From: Collinsella tanakaei
GTDB taxonomy: Bacteria; Actinomycetota; Coriobacteriia; Coriobacteriales; Coriobacteriaceae
DNA length: 64,000 nt
Assembly: GCF_016902615.1 (NCBI RefSeq)
Contig: NZ_JACJMB010000004.1
Span: forward strand, 1 to 64,000
Reading direction: 5' to 3'
Under the pieces are notes generated by a model. It was given only the letters and a program-made list of their open reading frames with translations. It did not search any database and had not been told where the DNA came from. The first letter of the stretch is position 1; every line of letters begins with the position of its first letter. Both the position numbers and the translations under genes were made by a program. Below are positions 59,248 through 64,000 of the stretch, in pieces.

Positions 59248-60657
59248 CTACGCGCGCTCGATCACGAGCTTGCCCTGGCACCACACCTGGCGGATGTTGT
59301 CCGGCGTTGCGAGATACAGGATGCGCGCCAGCCTATCGGCCGGCTCGTTGAAGATGCCGAAGCCGGTGAGGTCGGCGAAGGCGCGGCGCGTATCGATGAT
59401 CTGCGCGTCAAAGGCGCGCCCGACCTCGAAGGAGCCGGTCGGAAGGCCGAGGGCCTCGGCGCCGCCCTTCGTGGCGAGATAGAGGGCCTCGGGTGCGGAG
59501 ATGCGCGCCGGGTAGCCCGCGCCGCGCCGGGTCGCGTCCACGAGCGCGTCGACGCCCTCTTCGAGCATGCGCGACGCCATGACCGCCTGGCGGATGTTGT
59601 CGTACATGCTCGGTGAGAACCCGCCGGAGATGTCGGTTCCCAGGCCGATGTGCACGCCGGCCTCGTGCATCCGACGGACCGGGCAGGCGCTGTTGGCGAA
59701 GTACGCGTTGGAGATGGGGCAGTGCGCCACGACGGTGCCCGTCTCGGCGAACAGGCGGGTGTCGCCTTCGCTCATGAACGTGCAGTGCGCCATGATCGAC
59801 TTGGGCCCGAGCAGACCGAAGGAGGCGAGCGCCTCGGCATCCGTCTTCCCGAAGCGCTCGATGGCTACGCTGTGCTCCCATTCGCCCTCGTTGCAGTGCG
59901 ACTGGATGTAGGCGTCCCGCGTCCGGGCGATCTCGCCCAGGCCGGCGAGGGCCTCGTCGGTGCAGCTGGGGATGAAGCGCGGGGTGACGGCTCCAAAGGC
60001 GCCGGCGAAGCGGGGGTCGTCGGCGCGCCGCGCGGCATCGAGTGCCGCCACGCGGTCGAGGAACGTCTCGGTGTCGGCGAGCGCCTGGTCAGGCGTCGCA
60101 TCGCGGTAGAAGTCGTGGTTTGCTGCCGGGTCGTCCATCACGACCTTGCCCACGATGGCGCGCTGGCCCGCGTCGGCGCAGGCGCGCGAGACGGCGAAGC
60201 TGCCGTCCAGGTGCGCGCTCGCGAAGTAGAGCACCGTCGTGGTGCCGCGGGACAGGAAGGTGCGCGCGAGGTCGTGGCCCACGGCGTAGGCGAACTCGGC
60301 GTCGGCGAAGCGCGCTTCGAGCGGGAAGGTGCGCTCGTCGAGCCAGACGTTGAGCGGCTCGTCGAGAGCGACGCCGGCCTGGGGCCACTGCGGCGCGTGG
60401 ACGTGCAGGTCCACGAAGCCGGGAAGGGCTACCTCGTTGGCCCCGAGCTCGAGATACGCCCCGGGCTCGGCGGCGCCTGCCGCACGCGCGGCGGCGACGC
60501 GCTGCTCGAAGTCGGCATCGCCCGCGCGCGTGATGCGGCAGATGGTGCCCGCATCGTCCAGCTCGACAAGAGCGTGCTCGAGCAGCTCGAACGCTCCGTA
60601 GGTCGGGGTGTGGAAGAACGATCCCAAGACCGCCTTCAGGTTCGCGATCGTAGTCAT
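59248..60657 (-). CDS. guaD: guanine deaminase
   Basis: 469-aa amidohydrolase turning guanine into xanthine and ammonia. Metal ligands are His85 and His87 in FVDLHVHAPQWPQ, His in SHCNEGEWEHS and MAHCTFM, and the catalytic Asp in GLGTDISGG. HAPQW and the CNE segment are the guanine-deaminase form of the family. It lies downstream of a purine permease gene on the same strand (92-base gap), so uptake and deamination form one unit. GAAAGGA precedes the ATG. Other amidohydrolases (chlorohydrolase-type) are less likely. Confidence 0.92.
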   Translation of the reverse strand: MTTIANLKAVLGSFFHTPTYGAFELLEHALVELDDAGTICRITRAGDADFEQRVAAARAAGAAEPGAYLELGANEVALPGFVDLHVHAPQWPQAGVALDEPLNVWLDERTFPLEARFADAEFAYAVGHDLARTFLSRGTTTVLYFASAHLDGSFAVSRACADAGQRAIVGKVVMDDPAANHDFYRDATPDQALADTETFLDRVAALDAARRADDPRFAGAFGAVTPRFIPSCTDEALAGLGEIARTRDAYIQSHCNEGEWEHSVAIERFGKTDAEALASFGLLGPKSIMAHCTFMSEGDTRLFAETGTVVAHCPISNAYFANSACPVRRMHEAGVHIGLGTDISGGFSPSMYDNIRQAVMASRMLEEGVDALVDATRRGAGYPARISAPEALYLATKGGAEALGLPTGSFEVGRAFDAQIIDTRRAFADLTGFGIFNEPADRLARILYLATPDNIRQVWCQGKLVIERA

Positions 60658-60749
60658 GGCAGGTCCTTTCGTGATCTGGGGGTCCGGGGTGCGCGAGCGG
60701 GATGCCGCCGCTGCGCCTCGGTCCTCTCAACTCAGGCTGAACGCTCGCG

Positions 60750-62063
60750 CTACCGCTCTGCGTGCGCCGAGGGGTCCTCGGGCAGCAGCAGATTGAGCAC
60801 GACGGCGATGATGCCGCCGACGGCGGTGCCGCTGCTCACCAGGTACTGCAGCATGACCGGGAAGGCGGCCTTCACGTCGGCGGACAGCACGAGGCTCGCC
60901 ACGGTGAAGATGAGCGACAGGCCGATGACGAGCATCTTCTTCTGGTCGAGCTTGGAGTTGACGATGATGCGCAGGCCGTTCACCACGAGGATCTGACACA
61001 CCACGAGCAGCACGCCGCAGATGGCGGCCTCGGGCACCGAGGAGATGACGGCCATGAGCTTGGGGCACATGCCCAGTACGATCAGGATGACGCCGGCGCA
61101 CATGACCACCGTGCGGCTCGCGACCTTGGTGATGGAGATGATGCCCGCGTTGGTGGAGTAGCCGGTGAGCGGGGTGCCGCCGAACAGCGAACCCACGAGG
61201 CACCCCAGGCCCTCGCCGATGACGGCGCGGTTCAGGCGCTCGTCGGTGAGCTCCTCGTTCGTGACGTCGCCCACCGTGAACCACACGCCGGTGGTCTCGA
61301 TGAGCACGATGAAGTAGATGAACGTCATGAGGACGATGGAGGGGATATCGAAGACGGGCATGCCGAAGTGGAAGGGCAGGGGCATGCCGAACCAGTCGGC
61401 GGTCAGTACGCCGGAGAAGTCGAGGACGCCCACGAGGGCGGCGGCGACGCAGCCCACGGCGAGCGAGCACAGCACCGACAGGACGCTCACGAGGTGATGG
61501 CGGTAGCCGGTCTTGTAGGCGATGACGTTCATGATGATGAGGGTGATCATCGCGGCGAGACCAGGCGCGAGGTTCGCGGCGAGCCCGCCATCGATGCTGA
61601 AGACGCCGCCGGCGGCGGTGGGGGTGAGCGACAGGCCGACGATCACGATGATGAGGCCGCCGATATAGGGCGGGATGCAGCGGCGCACGATCTTGGCGAA
61701 CAGCTTCGTGACGCCGAGCAGCACGAGGATGATGGCGCCGGGGATGATGCTGCCGACCATCATCGCCATGCCGCCGTTCGCGCCGATGGTCGCGAGCGCC
61801 GAGAGCGCCACGAAGCTCGCGCCCTGCACGACGGGTAGCTTGATGCCGAACCCCGTTTGGATGAGCGTGGCGATGCCCGCGGTGAAGAAGCAGATCTGGA
61901 TGAGCTGGTTGGTGCCCGCCGTGTCGAGCCCGAGCATCGTCGCCAAGACGATGGGGCACACGTAGAGGTCCATTGCGAGCACATGCAGAAATGCGAGGCC
62001 CACCGCCTTGAGGGGCTCGACGCGGTCGTTGACGCCGAGCACGAGGTTGTTTTCCGTTGCCAT
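60750..62063 (-). CDS. NCS2-family purine (xanthine/uric acid type) permease
   Basis: 437-aa membrane transporter with about 12-14 helices. LPVVQGASFVALSALATIG and GLGCLVGSLFGGTPLTGYSTNAGIISITKVASR are the two NCS2 signatures, the latter including the substrate-binding Glu region (ETTGVWFTVGDVT). The ATG at 62063 has GAAAGGAA upstream. Sequence near the motif (VGLSLTPTAAGG, QTGFGIKLPVVQG) fits the UacT/PbuX-like xanthine or urate subgroup more than uracil UraA. The partner guaD follows. TATGCT on the minus strand about 40 bases upstream may be its -10. Confidence 0.88.
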   Translation of the reverse strand: MATENNLVLGVNDRVEPLKAVGLAFLHVLAMDLYVCPIVLATMLGLDTAGTNQLIQICFFTAGIATLIQTGFGIKLPVVQGASFVALSALATIGANGGMAMMVGSIIPGAIILVLLGVTKLFAKIVRRCIPPYIGGLIIVIVGLSLTPTAAGGVFSIDGGLAANLAPGLAAMITLIIMNVIAYKTGYRHHLVSVLSVLCSLAVGCVAAALVGVLDFSGVLTADWFGMPLPFHFGMPVFDIPSIVLMTFIYFIVLIETTGVWFTVGDVTNEELTDERLNRAVIGEGLGCLVGSLFGGTPLTGYSTNAGIISITKVASRTVVMCAGVILIVLGMCPKLMAVISSVPEAAICGVLLVVCQILVVNGLRIIVNSKLDQKKMLVIGLSLIFTVASLVLSADVKAAFPVMLQYLVSSGTAVGGIIAVVLNLLLPEDPSAHAER

Positions 62064-62208
62064 GCGATTCCTTTCGATAGCGCGCGTACATGACTCCCTC
62101 AGCATAGCGGAGTATGCGCCCTTTCGGCGGCATCTGAGTGGGGCGACAGCGGAGATGTGCCATTGGGGCGGAAAGGGTGCGAGGGCCCGCGGCGGTCGCA
62201 TGGGGTCG

Positions 62209-62255
62209 CCGGCCCTGCCGGATGCCGTGCGGCATCCGGCAGGGCCGGGTATACT
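62209..62255 (+). promoter_or_regulatory. promoter of the AIM24-family gene with a 19-bp perfect palindrome
   Basis: CCGGCCCTGCCGGATGCCG (62209-62227) and its mirror at 62230-62248 are separated by only TG. A -10 box TATACT follows immediately at 62250-62255, 45 bases before the start. The palindrome covers the -35 and spacer. It is also between divergent genes and so could control both. REP-like insertion is an alternative. Confidence 0.5.
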
Positions 62256-62300
62256 CTCCTCGACGGGAATGCGGCGACTGCCGCTGGAAGGAGGTTTTCC

Positions 62301-62999
62301 ATGAGGTTCGTTTTGTCCGGCGATTCCGATTGCCCGATCGCCCGCATCGCGCTCGGTTACGGTGAGTCCGTGAGGATCGAGAGCGGGAGCATGGTGTACT
62401 CGCGCGCCGTCGAGATCGCCGGCGGCCTGAACTCCCGGAAGAAGGGGCTGGGCGGTGTGCTCGGCGCCATCGGGCGCAGCATCACGAGCGGCGAGTCGAT
62501 GTTCGTCACGACGGCGACCGGCACGGCGGATGGCGGCGAGATCGCCGTCGCACCTCCGATCCCCGGCAAGATCGTCGAGCTCACCGTCGACGCCTCTTCG
62601 CGCTACTGCCTGAATACCGGCGCGTTTCTCGCCTGCGACGGGACCGTCGACTACACGATGGTGAGCCAGGGCATCTCGAAGGCGCTGTTCGGCAACACCG
62701 GCGGCCTGTTCGTGATGGAGACGAACGGCGCGGGCAGCCTGCTGGTTTCGGCATTCGGCGACATCCTTGCGCTCGATGTCGTGCCGGCCGAGCCGCTCGT
62801 GGTCGACAACGAGCACGTCGTCGCTTGGGACGCGACGCTCGACTACCGCATCGAGGTCGCGAGCGGCATGTTCGGCTTCACGACGGGCGAGGGCCTCGTC
62901 AACACGTTCACGGGTGCCGGCCGGGTGTACATCCAGACGCGCAACCTGGCGAATCTGGCCCAGGCGATGCATCCCTACCTGCCCACCGCGTCGAACTAG
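62301..62999 (+). CDS. AIM24/TIGR00266-family protein
   Basis: 232-aa protein of the AIM24 (TIGR00266) beta-helix family. GESVRIESGSMVYSR is the family N-terminal signature, followed by SGESMFVTTATG, PPIPGKIVELTVDASSRYCLNTGAFLACDGTVDYTM and GNTGGLFVMETNGAGSLLVSAFGDI. No signal peptide or membrane helix. AAGGAGG precedes the ATG. Bacterial members have no established role; in yeast the mitochondrial Aim24 affects inner-membrane organisation. It stands alone, bracketed by a tRNA gene and a divergent permease. Confidence 0.85.
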   Translation: MRFVLSGDSDCPIARIALGYGESVRIESGSMVYSRAVEIAGGLNSRKKGLGGVLGAIGRSITSGESMFVTTATGTADGGEIAVAPPIPGKIVELTVDASSRYCLNTGAFLACDGTVDYTMVSQGISKALFGNTGGLFVMETNGAGSLLVSAFGDILALDVVPAEPLVVDNEHVVAWDATLDYRIEVASGMFGFTTGEGLVNTFTGAGRVYIQTRNLANLAQAMHPYLPTASN

Positions 63000-63033
63000 A
63001 GGCTGCGCGGCGACCGGTCCGCGGCCGGGAAAC

Positions 63034-63069
63034 AAAAAGGCCCGGCCACCGCGAGGATGGCCGGGCTTT
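63034..63069. terminator. two-way terminator between AIM24 gene and tRNA-Glu
   Basis: 9-bp stem GCCCGGCCA (63040-63048) with TGGCCGGGC (63058-63066). On the minus strand TTTTT follows (63038-63034), serving the tRNA; on the plus strand TTT follows, serving the AIM24-family gene. Confidence 0.8.
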
Positions 63070-63078
63070 CAGCTCGGA

Positions 63079-63153
63079 TGGTGCCCCCAACGGGACTCGA
63101 ACCCGTGTCGCCGCCTTGAAAGGGCGATGTCCTAACCGCTAGACGATGGGGAC
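63079..63153 (-). tRNA. tRNA-Glu (UUC)
   Basis: 75-nt tRNA with encoded CCA. The acceptor stem GTCCCCA pairs with TGGGGGC (one G-T pair), the D-arm is GTCTAGCGGTTAGGAC, the anticodon loop CTTTCAA contains TTC (63120-63118), and the T-arm is ACGGGTTCGAGTCCCGT. The GTTCGAGTC T-loop is canonical. Confidence 0.96.
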
Positions 63154-63253
63154 GGCGGAGTCGAGTATACCAGATTCGTCAGGGATGCAAACCGAGGGTG
63201 CACTTCTTCTGCACCGCTGCACAGACTGCGCGCAGCGCGAATGCGCGGTCCCC

Positions 63254-63282
63254 TATAATGGGCGGTGGTTCAGACCACCGCC
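63254..63282 (+). promoter_or_regulatory. bioY promoter with adjacent palindrome
   Basis: A consensus -10 TATAAT lies at 63254-63259, followed at once by GGCGGTGGT (63261-63269) and ACCACCGCC (63274-63282), perfect 9-bp arms around TCAG. The repeat covers the expected transcription start. It could be an operator or a 5' mRNA hairpin. It does not match the known BirA operator consensus. No clear -35 was found. Confidence 0.55.
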
Positions 63283-63298
63283 CAGAGAGGATTGCCAC

Positions 63299-63841
63299 AT
63301 GAACGTACAGCAGCTCGCCCGAGCGGGCGTCTCGGTCGCCCTGCTCGCAGTCGCCGCGTGGGTGACGGTGCCGATCGGTCCGGTGCCCTTCACCCTGCAG
63401 ACGATGGCGCTCGCCATCCTGCCCGCGGCGCTCGACCGCAAGACCGCGTGCGCGGCGGTGGCGGTTTACCTGCTGCTCGGGGCCATCGGGCTTCCGGTCT
63501 TCTCCGGCTTCGGCGGCGGCATCGCCTCGATCGCGGGCCCGACCGGCGGCTTTTTGTGGGGGTTCATGCTCGGCACGCTCGCCGGGACGACGGTCGAGTC
63601 GCTGCTTCCCGCGCGCGTGCCGCTGTTCGCGCGCTCCCTGGCGGCGAGCGCGACCATGCTCGCCGTAAGCTACGCCTGCGGCGCCGTCCAGCTCATGATC
63701 ATCGGGTCGATGGACGCCGCGGCCGCGCTCGCGGTCGCCGTGCTGCCGTTCGTCATCCCGGATGCCGTGAAGCTCGCGGTCGGCACGAGCATCGGGTGCT
63801 CGGTCGCCCGCGCCACGGGCCATATCGCCCAGCACGCGTAG
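63299..63841 (+). CDS. bioY: biotin transporter BioY (ECF substrate-binding component)
   Basis: 180-aa membrane protein, the biotin-binding S component of an ECF transporter. VTVPIGPVPFTLQTMALAILPAALDRKTA is the BioY signature at the N-terminus, followed by VYLLLGAIGLPVFSGFGGGI and GPTGGFLWGFMLGTLAG, which line the biotin site. About six helices are expected. AGAGAGG precedes the ATG at 63299. No BioM/BioN or biotin-synthesis genes are adjacent, so it probably uses a shared ECF module. The organism is presumably dependent on external biotin. Confidence 0.93.
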   Translation: MNVQQLARAGVSVALLAVAAWVTVPIGPVPFTLQTMALAILPAALDRKTACAAVAVYLLLGAIGLPVFSGFGGGIASIAGPTGGFLWGFMLGTLAGTTVESLLPARVPLFARSLAASATMLAVSYACGAVQLMIIGSMDAAAALAVAVLPFVIPDAVKLAVGTSIGCSVARATGHIAQHA

Positions 63842-63867
63842 CGCGGGCGACGCGCACCGATATCGAT

Positions 63868-63903
63868 ACGGCTCCGTCTCGCTTGCCGAGGCGGAGCCGT
63901 TTT
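63868..63903 (+). terminator. rho-independent terminator after bioY
   Basis: 14-base arms ACGGCTCCGTCTCG (63868-63881) and CGAGGCGGAGCCGT (63887-63900) with one G-T pair, loop CTTGC, then TTT. The final 97 bases of the window hold no recognised feature. Confidence 0.9.
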
Positions 63904-64000
63904 CGGTTCGGTGTGCCGCGGCAAAGGGGTCGCTACCGGCACGCCGCGCGCCGCGCGCCCGCGCGCTCGGCGGGGGACATGCGGGCGCGCGGGGTGTAGA

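Overview
The window is high-GC bacterial chromosome. Gene content and style point to a Coriobacteriia (Collinsella-like) gut actinobacterium: strictly fermentative metabolism (pyruvate formate-lyase and its activase), PTS parts with two HPr paralogues, GH1 6-phospho-beta-glucosidases, LuxS, GatCAB, type III glutamine synthetase and a large SARP/BTAD-type regulator. The taxonomic call is inference; there is no rRNA here to confirm it. No phage, IS transposase, CRISPR array or rRNA operon was seen.

Layout. 0.1-4 kb: a BceAB/YxdLM-type peptide-stress ABC transporter with a small membrane peptide upstream and a YxeA-like lipoprotein downstream. 3.9-5.3 kb: a PIN toxin/antitoxin pair and a small basic protein, all on the minus strand. 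5.5-9.4 kb (minus): an ABC-2 exporter, a small Arc-like protein and an SPFH membrane protein. 10.2-12.5 kb: a secreted surface protein with seven InlB/Listeria-Bacteroides-type repeats and three SLH domains. 12.9 kb: an orphan DhaM. 14-18.7 kb: the pyruvate formate-lyase region, in which the enzyme is encoded as two genes, a 693-aa body with the Cys-Cys site and an 83-aa glycyl-radical piece, followed by a Gfo/Idh oxidoreductase and the activase. 19-21.4 kb (minus): moaA and a moaC-mobB fusion. 21.6-22.8 kb: luxS and a histidine phosphatase. 22.8-29.5 kb: RpiR regulator, two 6-phospho-beta-glucosidases flanking what looks like the tail of a deleted PTS EIIC, a HAD phosphatase, a IIA(Glc)-type protein and two HPr genes.

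30-33.5 kb: gatCAB. 33.7-35 kb (minus): an orphan 150-aa protein and tmRNA. 35.2-38.7 kb: patatin, rplM-rpsI, a second IIA(Glc)-type protein, nagB. 39-42 kb: a 1008-aa ATPase/BTAD regulator. 42.4-45.3 kb (minus): yhbY, a methyltransferase and a UPF0210 protein. 45.9-50.1 kb (minus): metF, a separate MetH-activation protein and a shortened metH, together the B12-dependent methionine branch. 50.5-59.1 kb: gltBD (minus) divergent from the type III glutamine synthetase, i.e. a GS/GOGAT block. 59.2-62.1 kb (minus): purine permease and guanine deaminase. 62.3-63.8 kb: an AIM24-family protein, tRNA-Glu(UUC) and bioY.

Themes. (1) Enzymes broken into separately encoded domains: pyruvate formate-lyase and methionine synthase. 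(2) PTS pieces without a permease: two IIA(Glc), two HPr (both with Asp at position 46), DhaM and an EIIC tail, but no EI or EIIBC. (3) Unusually many long palindromes between genes. Two of them share a core sequence, and another two share a different core, which suggests REP/MITE-like dispersed elements. (4) Several promoters (luxS, gatC, AIM24, bioY, possibly ssrA) have a GC-rich palindrome lying on or touching the -10 region.
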